Source of the DNA: Candidatus Zixiibacteriota bacterium
Lineage (GTDB): Bacteria; Zixibacteria; MSB-5A5; UBA10806
Assembly: GCA_024641335.1 (NCBI GenBank)
Contig: JAHEDG010000003.1
Location: forward strand, 1 to 64,000
DNA: 64,000 nt
Direction of reading: 5' to 3'
Shown: positions 19,380-29,121 of the stretch, piece after piece
How the letters are laid out: the number at the start of each line of letters is the position of its first letter
Position numbering within the stretch: position 1 is the stretch's first letter
Notes under the pieces: model-generated
Seen by the model: the letters and a program-made list of their open reading frames with translations, nothing else
What the model was told of the DNA's origin: nothing
Database searches by the model: none
Position numbers and translations under genes: made by a program

Positions 19380-20132
19380 ATGTCGCCCATGAATTTGAAA
19401 GATGCGGTCCTCTCCGCGGAGGTTATGCCGGAGCATATCGCCATCATCATGGACGGCAATGGCAGATGGGCCAAAAAAAGAGGCTTGCCCAGAACAGCCG
19501 GCCACAGAGCCGGAGTTAAAACCGTAAAGAAAATAGTGCGGCTCGCCGGAGATATCAAACTCAAATACCTTACCCTCTTCACCTTCTCCACCGAAAATTG
19601 GAAACGTCCCAAAAGCGAGGTTTCCGCCATAATGAAGCTCCTGGAGGAAACAACCAAACGGGAGCTCAATGAGCTTTTGGAAAACAATGTCCGCCTGATA
19701 GCTACAGGAGATATCGACAGCCTGCCCCCGTCGCGCAGAGACGTTCTGCTCGACGCTATCAGGCGCACTACCGAAAACACCGGACTGGTTCTCAACCTCG
19801 CTCTCAATTATTCCGGCAGAACCGAGATAATTCAAGCCGTCAGAAACATCGCCCGCGATGCCGTCGATGGCAAACTGGATCCGGCAGTTATTGATGATAC
19901 CGTTTTCGCCGGCTACCTGCAAACCGACAACCTGCCGGATCCCGATCTGCTTATAAGAACGTCGGGGGAGATGAGAATCTCTAATTTTCTGCTCTGGCAG
20001 ACTGCTTATACCGAGCTTTACGTTATCGATGTTCTCTGGCCCGATTTCTCCGAAGATGATTTTCTGCGGGCCATTATAGATTATCAGAGTCGCGAAAGGC
20101 GATTCGGCATGGTTTCGTCGCCCAAAGCATGA
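19380..20132 (+). CDS. uppS: Isoprenyl transferase (UPP synthase family)
   Basis: PEHIAIIMDGNGRWAKKRGLPRTAGHRAG; TLFTFSTENWKRP; DLLIRTSGEMRISNFLLWQTAYTELYV. Confidence 0.96.
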   Translation: MSPMNLKDAVLSAEVMPEHIAIIMDGNGRWAKKRGLPRTAGHRAGVKTVKKIVRLAGDIKLKYLTLFTFSTENWKRPKSEVSAIMKLLEETTKRELNELLENNVRLIATGDIDSLPPSRRDVLLDAIRRTTENTGLVLNLALNYSGRTEIIQAVRNIARDAVDGKLDPAVIDDTVFAGYLQTDNLPDPDLLIRTSGEMRISNFLLWQTAYTELYVIDVLWPDFSEDDFLRAIIDYQSRERRFGMVSSPKA

Positions 20133-20938
20133 ACGGCAATCTCGCCAGACGATTAATTGTCGCCGCCGTAGGTATTCCCGCTCTTGTATTGGTAGCTTAT
20201 AAAGGCGGTTTTTTCTTATATGCCTTCTGCCTTTTGGTGGCCCTCCTGGGGACCTGGGAATTGGCCGCCATGCTGCTCTCCAAACAAATAGAGATTAATA
20301 AACGGCTGGCCACCATCCTGACAGTCGGACTGGTTTCCATGTTTCAATTCCTATCTTTCGTCGAGACCGGGTTTTTCATCTTATTTATTATGTTTTTTAT
20401 AACTTCCTTTCTTATGCTTCTGAAAACCGGAATTGAAAATTACACCTCCCGCTTATCTCTGGTTCTTTTCACCGCGATTTATCCCGGTTTTTTCATCTCA
20501 TTCGCTATCCCGCTTCATAGAGATTATTCCCCGGTCGGCTGGATCATTCTGATTTTCATCTTCGTCAATACCTGGATCGCCGATACTTTTGCTTACGCTT
20601 TCGGCTCCTGGTTGGGACGCCGTAAGATGGCCCCGGCTATTTCGCCCGGCAAAACCTGGGTCGGATTTATCGCCGCTTTCCCCGGCGGAATGATCTCGGC
20701 ATACCTCGCTTTTCCGTATTTAAAAGATGAGTGGAGTCTCCTCATTCTTTTTATAGCTTCGCTCGTGGCTACCATGTTCGGACAGATCGGAGATCTGGTC
20801 GAATCCGCGATCAAAAGAGATTGCCGCGTCAAGGATTCCTCCAATCTGATTCCGGGTCATGGTGGTGTTCTCGATCGTTTCGATTCATTGCTGTTTGCCC
20901 TGCCGGCGGTCTATTTCACTCTTAAATTGCTTGGCTGA
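20129..20938 (+). CDS. cdsA: Phosphatidate cytidylyltransferase
   Basis: TWIADTFAYAFGSWLGRRKMAPAISPGKTWVGF; FGQIGDLVESAIKRDCRVKDSSNLIPGHGGVLDRFDSL. Confidence 0.95.
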   Translation: MNGNLARRLIVAAVGIPALVLVAYKGGFFLYAFCLLVALLGTWELAAMLLSKQIEINKRLATILTVGLVSMFQFLSFVETGFFILFIMFFITSFLMLLKTGIENYTSRLSLVLFTAIYPGFFISFAIPLHRDYSPVGWIILIFIFVNTWIADTFAYAFGSWLGRRKMAPAISPGKTWVGFIAAFPGGMISAYLAFPYLKDEWSLLILFIASLVATMFGQIGDLVESAIKRDCRVKDSSNLIPGHGGVLDRFDSLLFALPAVYFTLKLLG

Positions 20939-20991
20939 TTACCCTCTTTATTCTATATAACATCTTATTGGATAACTGATCATCCGGTCTG

Positions 20992-21945
20992 TTGGAGGTG
21001 AGCCCGATGGAAACTCTATTCGATGATATAAGTATACCCGTCGAAAAGAGCTTCATCGATTGGATTTTTTTCTTAAGGCCGGTACTGCATCCGCCGGTCT
21101 GGACCATCGTACTCCTCGGCTATGCCCGATGCCAGGTCAAACCGGAATCTTCCTGGCTTATTGTTTATCTGCTGTTGATATCCTCGGCTCAAGCCTCATG
21201 GGCCTATATTGTAAACCAGATCGCCGATATCGATTCGGATCGCGAAAACAACAAGCTCTTCTTTCTGCCCCGCGGTCTGATTTCCAAACGTATGGCCGTA
21301 CTTTCAGCGGCCTTTATGGCTGTCGCCGCCGTTGCCGGCTCTTTCTGCCTCAAAACCGAGCTGGGTATAATCGGCATTGGCGGTATCATTTTGGGTTATT
21401 TATATTCTGGCAGGCCGTTTTATGGTAAAAACCACCCGATCGCCGGACCGATACTCAACGGCTTAGGTCACGGCTCACTGACCTTCGCCCACGGTTTCGT
21501 GGGAGCGGGAGGGCTTATCGCTGATGCTCTTTTCCAGTCGGTCCCATATGTATTTGCCGTTATCGCCGTTTTCCTGGGAACGACTTTGCCCGATATCAGG
21601 GGGGACACGGTCTCCGGCAAGAAAACTCCGGCGGTTGCGCTCGGCGCCGATATCACCATTATCCTCATGACTCTGTCGCTGATGATCGCTTTGATCTTGT
21701 CATTGCTCCTATGGGATATTCCTTTGCTCATAGTTTGCAATATATGCATGCCATTCTATATCTACTCGATCATAAAACGCGATATCAAATCAGGAGTTAT
21801 CGCAGCCAGGGTATCGGTTTTGCTTCTATCTATGGGTGCTTCTGTCCTGTTCCCGTGGTATTTCGCTTTGCTTCTGTTCCTCTTTGTAACCTCCAGGATA
21901 TATTATCGCCGTCGTTTCGATCTTGCCTATCCCGATTTTTCCTAA
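20992..21945 (+). CDS. UbiA-superfamily prenyltransferase
   Basis: Polytopic membrane protein; Asp-rich motifs NQIADIDSDRENNKLFFLPRG and LPDIRGDTVSGKKTPAVAL. Confidence 0.82.
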   Translation: MEVSPMETLFDDISIPVEKSFIDWIFFLRPVLHPPVWTIVLLGYARCQVKPESSWLIVYLLLISSAQASWAYIVNQIADIDSDRENNKLFFLPRGLISKRMAVLSAAFMAVAAVAGSFCLKTELGIIGIGGIILGYLYSGRPFYGKNHPIAGPILNGLGHGSLTFAHGFVGAGGLIADALFQSVPYVFAVIAVFLGTTLPDIRGDTVSGKKTPAVALGADITIILMTLSLMIALILSLLLWDIPLLIVCNICMPFYIYSIIKRDIKSGVIAARVSVLLLSMGASVLFPWYFALLLFLFVTSRIYYRRRFDLAYPDFS

Positions 21946-21977
21946 AAATAATCCTGTCTTTGGCCGATACAGTTAAT

Positions 21978-22478
21978 ATGAGACTTTCTATCAGTTTCAG
22001 TTCGGTTCTGCTCATTCTGGCCGTCGGCTGCTCCGGTCCGGCCAGGAATGCGGATAATTTTTCCAAACTACAGCCCCTCTCCAAAAAAGAAGCCGGGACG
22101 CTTATTGCCGGGGCCTCCAACCATATCGGAGAGCCATACAGGTACGGAGGGAAAACCAGCCGGGGATGGGATTGTTCCGGTTACGTTACCTCCATGTACA
22201 GGCGATATCTGAATATGAAGCTTCCCAGAAGCACCAAAGGCCTGCTGACTGCCAGCGTCGGGATCGAGCCGAAAAATAGAAAACCGGGCGATCTGATCTT
22301 CTTTGTAATCGATTCCAATAAACCCTCGCACGTCGGTATCTACATTGGCAAAAATAATTTCATCCATGCCTCGTCGTCCAAAGGCGTTATCGTTTCCAGC
22401 ATGAAAGAGGACTACTATCGCAAGCGGTTCGCCGGATTCAGAAGACCCCTCTATATCGACCTGGCCCAATCCGAATAA
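21978..22478 (+). CDS. NlpC/P60-family lipoprotein (peptidoglycan endopeptidase)
   Basis: Lipobox [75 protein letters not shown] 21978; the track ORF from 21711 is over-extended. Confidence 0.88.
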   Translation: MRLSISFSSVLLILAVGCSGPARNADNFSKLQPLSKKEAGTLIAGASNHIGEPYRYGGKTSRGWDCSGYVTSMYRRYLNMKLPRSTKGLLTASVGIEPKNRKPGDLIFFVIDSNKPSHVGIYIGKNNFIHASSSKGVIVSSMKEDYYRKRFAGFRRPLYIDLAQSE

Positions 22479-22561
22479 GCCGGCTGAATTTTCCGGTTGC
22501 CAATCACTGCCATATATCCTATAAAACCACCGCCAAATTATCTTTTCAGGGAGGTTCTTGT

Positions 22562-22876
22562 ATGATCGTAACAACAACACCTGGTATCGAAGGAAAAACC
22601 ATAACCGATTATCTCGGTATTGTCACCGGCGAAGCCATCATGGGAGCTAATATCTTCCGCGATTTCTTTGCCTCTATTACCGATATCGTCGGAGGACGTT
22701 CAGCCGCTTATGAAAAGGAACTGGGCCGGGCCAGAAAACTTGCTATGGAGGAAATGACCCATCAGGCTCACGACATGGGGGGATTAGCCGTGGTCGGAGT
22801 GGATCTCGATTATGAGGTTATTCGCGATGGTATGCTGATGGTCACTGTGTCGGGAACGGCCGTAAAAATACGCTAA
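22562..22876 (+). CDS. YbjQ family (UPF0145) protein
   Basis: [63 protein letters not shown]. Confidence 0.92.
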   Translation: MIVTTTPGIEGKTITDYLGIVTGEAIMGANIFRDFFASITDIVGGRSAAYEKELGRARKLAMEEMTHQAHDMGGLAVVGVDLDYEVIRDGMLMVTVSGTAVKIR

Positions 22877-23628
22877 TCGTCGAATCGGAAAAGCCAGACA
22901 TCCCCGAAGTAATCGTAATCATTGGAATATTCCTTCTTCGATCTGATGAACAGCATCATCTTATCGTCCGGGGAAAACGAGGTCATGTAATCTATCGGCT
23001 CATCCGATTTCTCTATCTTATATCCGGTCGCCGTATACGTATCGTATATCATGATCCAGGTCGGACCGGTTCCGCAGACAGCGGTTAAATAACGCCCCGT
23101 GTTCGAAAACCTGTCCAGAAAACATGGTTTGTCGCCGAAAGTCAGCTGTATAATGGAATCACCCTTTATCAGGTAAATGGCACGCCAGTCGAACCTGGTA
23201 TCCACCGTCGTCTCAAACGCCGCCACAGATGAATCCGGCGAGGCTATTACCATGGATACATATTCTGTGTACCGCTTCGGTACCCTGTTGTACTGCGCTT
23301 GAGCCTGACGCGGATATCTGTAATCCCCCGAGAGAGTGTATAGCTCCCGGTCAGCGATATCGATCCCGTATGGCTCCACCAGATCCTCTTCGGTAATCCC
23401 CGCGGCCGTCTCTGCGTCGGTCACCAGAAGACGGTTGAAATACACCAGGCTGTCGCCCGGTGCGAAAATCGGGTATAAGCCCCGACCATCGTCCGTTAAC
23501 CGCTCCAGACTCCCTATCTCTGATGACGGCCTCAAGGAATCCAAAAAGTCCATTTTCTTCGGACTATTTTCATCCCCCGTTGAACATCCCAGAATCAGGA
23601 GAGCCGCTAACAAATAAAACGATTTCAT
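22873..23628 (-). CDS. Hypothetical lipoprotein, beta-propeller/PD40-like
   Basis: [18 protein letters not shown] lipobox; [19 protein letters not shown] and [18 protein letters not shown] resemble WD40-like PD40 repeats. Confidence 0.65.
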   Translation of the reverse strand: MKSFYLLAALLILGCSTGDENSPKKMDFLDSLRPSSEIGSLERLTDDGRGLYPIFAPGDSLVYFNRLLVTDAETAAGITEEDLVEPYGIDIADRELYTLSGDYRYPRQAQAQYNRVPKRYTEYVSMVIASPDSSVAAFETTVDTRFDWRAIYLIKGDSIIQLTFGDKPCFLDRFSNTGRYLTAVCGTGPTWIMIYDTYTATGYKIEKSDEPIDYMTSFSPDDKMMLFIRSKKEYSNDYDYFGDVWLFRFDD

Positions 23629-23769
23629 GGGGTATATATACGATTATTACCGGATGTTGTCAAATCCGCAATCCCGGGTATTATTTATAAGCTTGACGAT
23701 ACACCGGCCAAATCGTAATAATCTTATCGCGGATCTTTCGTATCTTGTACCGCTTGCAAAGGACGGTGA

Positions 23770-24645
23770 TTGGTGAGGAAAATTTTCGTTCTGTTAGCCA
23801 TATTCATCATATTGATTGTTATTCTCGTTGTTTTTCTCCTTAACAATAGGGGAGACAACGGCCAATTGCCGGTTCTTTCCGGTACAGTCGAGGCCGTGGC
23901 CATAGATCTGGCCTTCAAATCCGGCGGCAGAGTAGAATCCATTTCGATCGACGAGGGACAATCGGTTTCATTAGGCGATACCGTAGCCGAACTGTCCCAC
24001 GACGAAATCCTTGCTCAGATCCGGCAGGCCGACGATCAGATCGAAGCCGCCAAAGCCCAGCAAAGATCGATGGTGGTCGAAAAGGAAGCCGCCCGCAGGA
24101 ATCTCGGCAAAGTCATCAATCTGATACCGACGGGAGCCGCCACCTCCGGACAAAAAGAAGATCTCGAAGATAAAATCAGAGGTCTGGACGCCGCCATCGA
24201 TGCCGCCTCCAGCTCCGTTAAGGCCGCCCGTTCCCGAGCCGATTATCTTCGCGCGGTTTTCGAAAATGAGTTTATCATCGCTCCCGCCGGAGGAACCGTT
24301 ATCTCCAGGCTGGCCGAACCGGGCGAGGTCTTGAGTCCGGGACAGAAAATAATTACCATAGCCGACCTGGATAATCTCGAAATCAGAGTTTATCTACCGG
24401 AAACATTACTCGGCAAAGTGCGGCTCGGACAGAATGCTCTTATAAATATCGATTCGCATCCCGGCGAAACATTCGATGGCGTCGTCACCAGGATCTCCGA
24501 TAAAGCCGAGTTCACTCCCAAAAACATCCAGACCAAACAGGAAAGAATAAAAACAGTTTACGGCATAACCATCGGTTCTTCCGGCCATAACGGTATCCTC
24601 AAGCCCGGTATGCCTTGCGACGTCACCATTCCGCCGGCGCCATGA
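23770..24645 (+). CDS. HlyD-family membrane fusion/adaptor protein
   Basis: N-terminal TM; GTVEAVAIDLAFKSGGRVESISIDEGQSVSLGDTVAEL; coiled coil; APAGGTVISRLAEPGEVLSPGQKI. Start may be GTG 23773. Confidence 0.88.
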   Translation: MVRKIFVLLAIFIILIVILVVFLLNNRGDNGQLPVLSGTVEAVAIDLAFKSGGRVESISIDEGQSVSLGDTVAELSHDEILAQIRQADDQIEAAKAQQRSMVVEKEAARRNLGKVINLIPTGAATSGQKEDLEDKIRGLDAAIDAASSSVKAARSRADYLRAVFENEFIIAPAGGTVISRLAEPGEVLSPGQKIITIADLDNLEIRVYLPETLLGKVRLGQNALINIDSHPGETFDGVVTRISDKAEFTPKNIQTKQERIKTVYGITIGSSGHNGILKPGMPCDVTIPPAP

Positions 24646-24646
24646 G

Positions 24647-25558
24647 ATGATTGAGGTCCGGAATCTTGTCAAGAGGTTCGGCTCCCGGGATGCCCTCAAG
24701 GGAATAAACCTCCATATAGAAAAAGGGATGATATTCGCCCTCGTTGGCGCTGACGGCGCCGGGAAAACAACTCTTCTTAGAACCCTGGCCGGCATACTCA
24801 CTCCCGATGATGGAGAAATCAGCATACTGGGGCGGGATATTATCAAAGATCCCGAGTGCGCCAAGGAACATATAGGCTATCTCTCACAGCGATTTTCGTT
24901 GAATCCATCGCTCACCGTAGCCGAAAATATCGATTTCTTCGGCGCCCTTTTCCAAGTACCCTACGGTGAAAGGGAGAAGAGGACAAAACGGCTGATGGAA
25001 TTCTCCAGGCTCGGCCCCTTCAGGGATCGGCAGGCCGGAAAACTCTCCGGAGGGATGAAACAGAAACTCGCCCTCTGCTGCGCCTTGATTCATACTCCCG
25101 ATATACTTCTCCTTGACGAGCCTACTACTGGAGTCGATCCTATTTCCCGCCGCGAACTCTGGGAAATCCTCTACGATCTTCTCGGCGAGGGAGTTACTAT
25201 CGTCGTTTCCACCCCATACATGGACGAGGCCGAACGGGCCGGAGAAATTATGCTCATCCATAACGGCCGGGCAGTGATCTCCGGTACCCTCGATCAATTA
25301 AAAGCATCCTATAGATACTTTCTCTTCGAGGCCGTCTGCGATCAAAACAGGCAGGCCTTGCGTCTGGTCTCGGATCATCTGGGCAAAAACCGCGTTATGT
25401 TTTTCGGTGACCGGCTCCACATTGCGCTTAATGATGGCAGCGAATCAGCCGGCATAAAATCTCTCCTCGAAAACTCCGGTATTCAAATTCTAAGTCTGCT
25501 CAAGATCGACCCGGGTCTTGAGGATATCTTTATTCAGGAGACCTCCGGTGACAATTAA
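24647..25558 (+). CDS. ABC transporter ATP-binding protein (ABC-2 exporter type)
   Basis: Walker A GADGAGKTTLLRTL; LSGGMKQKLALCCAL; LLLDEPTTGVDPISRRELW. Confidence 0.92.
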   Translation: MIEVRNLVKRFGSRDALKGINLHIEKGMIFALVGADGAGKTTLLRTLAGILTPDDGEISILGRDIIKDPECAKEHIGYLSQRFSLNPSLTVAENIDFFGALFQVPYGEREKRTKRLMEFSRLGPFRDRQAGKLSGGMKQKLALCCALIHTPDILLLDEPTTGVDPISRRELWEILYDLLGEGVTIVVSTPYMDEAERAGEIMLIHNGRAVISGTLDQLKASYRYFLFEAVCDQNRQALRLVSDHLGKNRVMFFGDRLHIALNDGSESAGIKSLLENSGIQILSLLKIDPGLEDIFIQETSGDN

Positions 25559-26510
25559 TGACGGTAATGATAAACCCGCCGTCTGGGTAAAAAACCTGAC
25601 CCGAAAATTCGGTGATTTTACGGCCGTCGATAATATCAGTTTCAATGTCGGCAAAGGGGAGATCTTCGGGTTCCTGGGCCCCAACGGAGCCGGTAAATCC
25701 ACAACTATCAGAATGCTCTGCGGAATAATTGAACAGACATCCGGCGACGGCTATGTCGGCGGTTACTCCATACGTGGAGAAAACGATAGGATCAAGAAGA
25801 TAACAGGTTATATGTCCCAGAAATTTTCTCTCTATAACGATCTGACCCCGGCCGAAAATCTGGAATTCTACAGCGGGGTTTACGGTATGCCCGCGGCTAA
25901 ACGTCGGGAACGCATGGAATGGGCCCTGGAAATGTCCGGTCTGGAATCCCGCCGTCATGATCTGACCGGAGATCTGCCCCAGGGGTTCAAGCAAAGGCTG
26001 GCTCTGGGCGCCGCCATTCTGCATCAGCCCTCGATACTCTTCCTCGACGAACCGACCGCGGGAGTCGATCCGCTTTCCAGACGGGATTTCTGGGAGCTGA
26101 TCTACTCGCTTTCGGCCTCCGGCGTCACTGTCTTCGTCACCACCCATTACATGGACGAGGCCGAGCATTGCGATAGAATCGCCTTTATTGATAAAGGTAT
26201 TCTCATCAAGCTCGATACCCCGCGGGCGCTGAAAAATCTTCAGCTGAGCGGCCGGATCTTCGAAATTATCGCCGCCGAATGGCTCAAAGCATTCAACCTC
26301 CTCCGAAACGAGCGAAGAGGTTTCGGCGAGGTCTCCTTGTTCGGAACCAAAATCCATCTCAATTTCATCGGCGATGATTTCTCGGCTGTCGAGTCGCTCC
26401 TGCGCGAAAAAAATATCCCCGTCGAATCGGCAAGGCATATCCCGCCGTCGCTGGAGGATGTTTTCGTCGCCTTGCTGCGTCCCGCTCAAATATCGGATTA
26501 CGAGGGATAA
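25548..26510 (+). CDS. ABC transporter ATP-binding protein (ABC-2 exporter type)
   Basis: Walker A GPNGAGKSTTIRML; DLPQGFKQRLALGAAI; LFLDEPTAGVDPLSRRDFW. GTG 25548 overlaps the upstream stop. Confidence 0.92.
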   Translation: MTINDGNDKPAVWVKNLTRKFGDFTAVDNISFNVGKGEIFGFLGPNGAGKSTTIRMLCGIIEQTSGDGYVGGYSIRGENDRIKKITGYMSQKFSLYNDLTPAENLEFYSGVYGMPAAKRRERMEWALEMSGLESRRHDLTGDLPQGFKQRLALGAAILHQPSILFLDEPTAGVDPLSRRDFWELIYSLSASGVTVFVTTHYMDEAEHCDRIAFIDKGILIKLDTPRALKNLQLSGRIFEIIAAEWLKAFNLLRNERRGFGEVSLFGTKIHLNFIGDDFSAVESLLREKNIPVESARHIPPSLEDVFVALLRPAQISDYEG

Positions 26511-27620
26511 ATGAGGTATCTGGCTATCGCCAAACGTGAAGCTCTTTCCATTGTCCGGGATCCCCGTTCTCTCTTTCTCGTGGTTTTCCTGCCGGTCATG
26601 CTCCTGATCGTCTACGGATACGGCGTGACTTTCGATATCAGGCATGTGCCTGTAGCCTTCTACGATCAGTCGCGCAGCGCTCAATCGAGAGATTTGATAG
26701 ATCGGTATTTATCGTCGGGATATTTCCTCCTGCGCGAATCGGCGAATTCCCGCGAGAGTCTGGATCGGCTGCTGATCGGCGACAAGATAATCCTCGGTAT
26801 AGTTATTCCTCCCGATTTCGCCGATCATATCATAGCTAAAAACGGCGGGGAGATTCAAGTTCTCGTCAACGGTTCCGACGCCAATACCGCTAACGTGGCT
26901 ATGGGCTATCAGGCCGCCGTCTTCGCGGACTACACCGGCGATATCTTCAAACCGCCTTCAAATCTGAAAATCCCCTCGGTCGATCTTAGAATTCGAACCT
27001 GGTACAATCCCGAACTCAAATCATCCCATTTCATTGTGCCCGGAATCATCGTCATAATAATGATGCTCCTGGGAGCTATCCTGACCTCCTCGGCTATCGT
27101 CAGAGAGAAAGAAACCGGGTCTATAGAGCAGATCGTCGCCTCGCCGATCAAACCATGGGAATATATTCTCGGCAAAATGACACCCTATATCGTTATCTCC
27201 TTATCCGATGTTATGCTGGTCGTGGCCGCAGCTTATTTCGTTTTTAATGTCCCGATCAGAGGAAATCTTCTCTATCTTGGTTTTTTTACCGTTTTATTTC
27301 TGGCCAATGCCCTGGGCATCGGCCTGTTTGTCTCCACAGTCTCCAGGACAGTTTCAAGTTCCCAGATGTTCGCGGTTCTTATTAGTTTGTTGCCCTCGAT
27401 TCTGCTCTCCGGTTTTATCTTTCCCATAGAGAGCATGCCCCGGCCCATACAAGCTATCACCTATTTCGTTCCGGCCAGGTACTTTCTGGTCATACTCCGG
27501 GGGATTTTCCTGAAGGGAGTGGGAGTCGACGTGCTCTGGCCGCAGGCTTTGTTCCTGACCGCCAACGCCGCGTTTTTCCTTACCATGGCCGCTCTCAAAT
27601 TTAAGAAAAAGCTGGACTGA
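26511..27620 (+). CDS. ABC-2 family permease
   Basis: RDPRSLFLVVFLPVMLLIVYGYGVTFDI; SSAIVREKETGSIEQIVASPIKPWEYILGKM; six-TM pattern. Confidence 0.9.
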   Translation: MRYLAIAKREALSIVRDPRSLFLVVFLPVMLLIVYGYGVTFDIRHVPVAFYDQSRSAQSRDLIDRYLSSGYFLLRESANSRESLDRLLIGDKIILGIVIPPDFADHIIAKNGGEIQVLVNGSDANTANVAMGYQAAVFADYTGDIFKPPSNLKIPSVDLRIRTWYNPELKSSHFIVPGIIVIIMMLLGAILTSSAIVREKETGSIEQIVASPIKPWEYILGKMTPYIVISLSDVMLVVAAAYFVFNVPIRGNLLYLGFFTVLFLANALGIGLFVSTVSRTVSSSQMFAVLISLLPSILLSGFIFPIESMPRPIQAITYFVPARYFLVILRGIFLKGVGVDVLWPQALFLTANAAFFLTMAALKFKKKLD

Positions 27621-28744
27621 TGTTTACCCGGATCTATTTCATTGCCAAAAAAGAGATGATTCAGCTACTCCGCGACCGCCGAACCTTCGGCATGCTGCTC
27701 ATCGCCCCCGTTATCCAGCTGATCATCTTCGGCTATGTCGCCACTACCGAAGTCAAACAAAGCGGCCTGGCCCTTTGCGACCTGAACAGAACCGCCGAAA
27801 GCCGCGGGTTCGTCGAACGATTCACCGCCGGCGGTTATTTCAACGTCACCGCTTATGTCGACGGGGTCGACGATATCAACCCGATTCTGGATTCCCGTCA
27901 GGCGGTTGTGGCCATGATTATCCCCCGCGATTTCGATAGAAAACTGGCCCGGGGCGATACTGCCGCCGTCGGTATCTATATTGACGGTACTAACTCGAAT
28001 CTGGCCACGATCGTCTCGGCCTACATAAAACAAATAGCCGGAGAATATTCCAAAGAACTTGTGTTCGATTATTTTGATAGAAACGGTATCACCATTCCTG
28101 AAATTATGACCGCCCGCCCGCGGGTTTGGTTCAATCCCGAGCTCAAATCAGTCAACTTCATGGTTCCCGGAGTCATGGCCATACTCACTTTGCTTTTGCT
28201 GATGAATCTGACCGCCCTGGCCATTGTCAGAGAACGGGAGGTCGGAACTGTCGAACAGCTGGCCGTCACCCCGATTAAGGCTCTCGATCTGGTAATCGGT
28301 AAAAGCCTGCCGCCGATGTTTATCGGGTACCTGATTATTACTCTGGTTCTTGTGCTCGGCCTGGCCTGGTTTAAGATTAGTTTCGAAGGATCGGTTTTGC
28401 TTCTATACTTCCTCTCATTCTTCTTCATCCTGGCCTGCCTGGCCGCCGGCCTGCTGATCTCAGCATTGTCACAAACCGCGGATCAGGCTATGTGGGCCAA
28501 TCAGGTCTTTTTTATTCCCAATGTTCTGCTTTCAGGTTTTATTTTCCCCATCAGCAATATGCCCAAACCAATTCAATTGATAACTTATTTATTGCCAATG
28601 AGATACTATCTCGATATCATCCGGGGGATTTTCCTCCGGGGCGCTGGGCTGCGACAGCATTGGAACGAAGCCCTGATTCTGCTGATTTGGGGGCTGGTTG
28701 TTCTGTCGATCGCCTCTCTAAAATTGAAAAAAAAGCTGGTTTAA
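27620..28744 (+). CDS. ABC-2 family permease
   Basis: RDRRTFGMLLIAPVIQLIIFGYVATTEV; LAIVREREVGTVEQLAVTPIKALDLVIGKSLP. Confidence 0.9.
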   Translation: MFTRIYFIAKKEMIQLLRDRRTFGMLLIAPVIQLIIFGYVATTEVKQSGLALCDLNRTAESRGFVERFTAGGYFNVTAYVDGVDDINPILDSRQAVVAMIIPRDFDRKLARGDTAAVGIYIDGTNSNLATIVSAYIKQIAGEYSKELVFDYFDRNGITIPEIMTARPRVWFNPELKSVNFMVPGVMAILTLLLLMNLTALAIVREREVGTVEQLAVTPIKALDLVIGKSLPPMFIGYLIITLVLVLGLAWFKISFEGSVLLLYFLSFFFILACLAAGLLISALSQTADQAMWANQVFFIPNVLLSGFIFPISNMPKPIQLITYLLPMRYYLDIIRGIFLRGAGLRQHWNEALILLIWGLVVLSIASLKLKKKLV

Positions 28745-28827
28745 TCCAAAGATGGGAATAATATTACCTGGCGGACGTATAAAACTAATGAGACTCGCTA
28801 ATGACTTGAGTCCGTTGGAGAAAAATT

Positions 28828-29028
28828 ATGGAAAAATGGTTGTCCCTCATTATCGCTCTAATAATCATCTTTCTGGGAACCGCCTTTCTCACCGGCCTGT
28901 TGTTTCCGGATAAGGTCTATGGACAGGGTAAGTTGCGAACCGTCATGGGGGCGGTAATTCTCGGATACGGACTGTTCAGGGCGAGTATGGTTCTAAGACG
29001 ACTGAAAAGAAGGGCAAACGCGGATTAA
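28828..29028 (+). CDS. Small two-TM membrane protein
   Basis: 66 aa; two hydrophobic segments; RBS-like ggagaa upstream. Confidence 0.55.
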   Translation: MEKWLSLIIALIIIFLGTAFLTGLLFPDKVYGQGKLRTVMGAVILGYGLFRASMVLRRLKRRANAD

Positions 29029-29044
29029 TATGCCCAAAAAAAAC

Positions 29045-29072
29045 TTGACATTGACCGTATTACTCTTATTTT
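29045..29072 (+). promoter_or_regulatory. Putative sigma70-type promoter for the TPR gene
   Basis: TTGACA (29045-29050), N16, TATTTT (29067-29072). Confidence 0.4.
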
Positions 29073-29121
29073 TCAAGTTTAATTTGTTACGGGATCTTTT
29101 GTTAGGAGAGGAAGCCTGGTT

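Noticed and set aside
19119-19922. 267-aa minus-strand ORF
   Set aside because: Antisense to frr and uppS, both unambiguous.
25530-26684. 384-aa minus-strand ORF
   Set aside because: Fully antisense to a clear ABC ATPase and permease start; no recognisable domain; explained by codon bias leaving few antisense stops.
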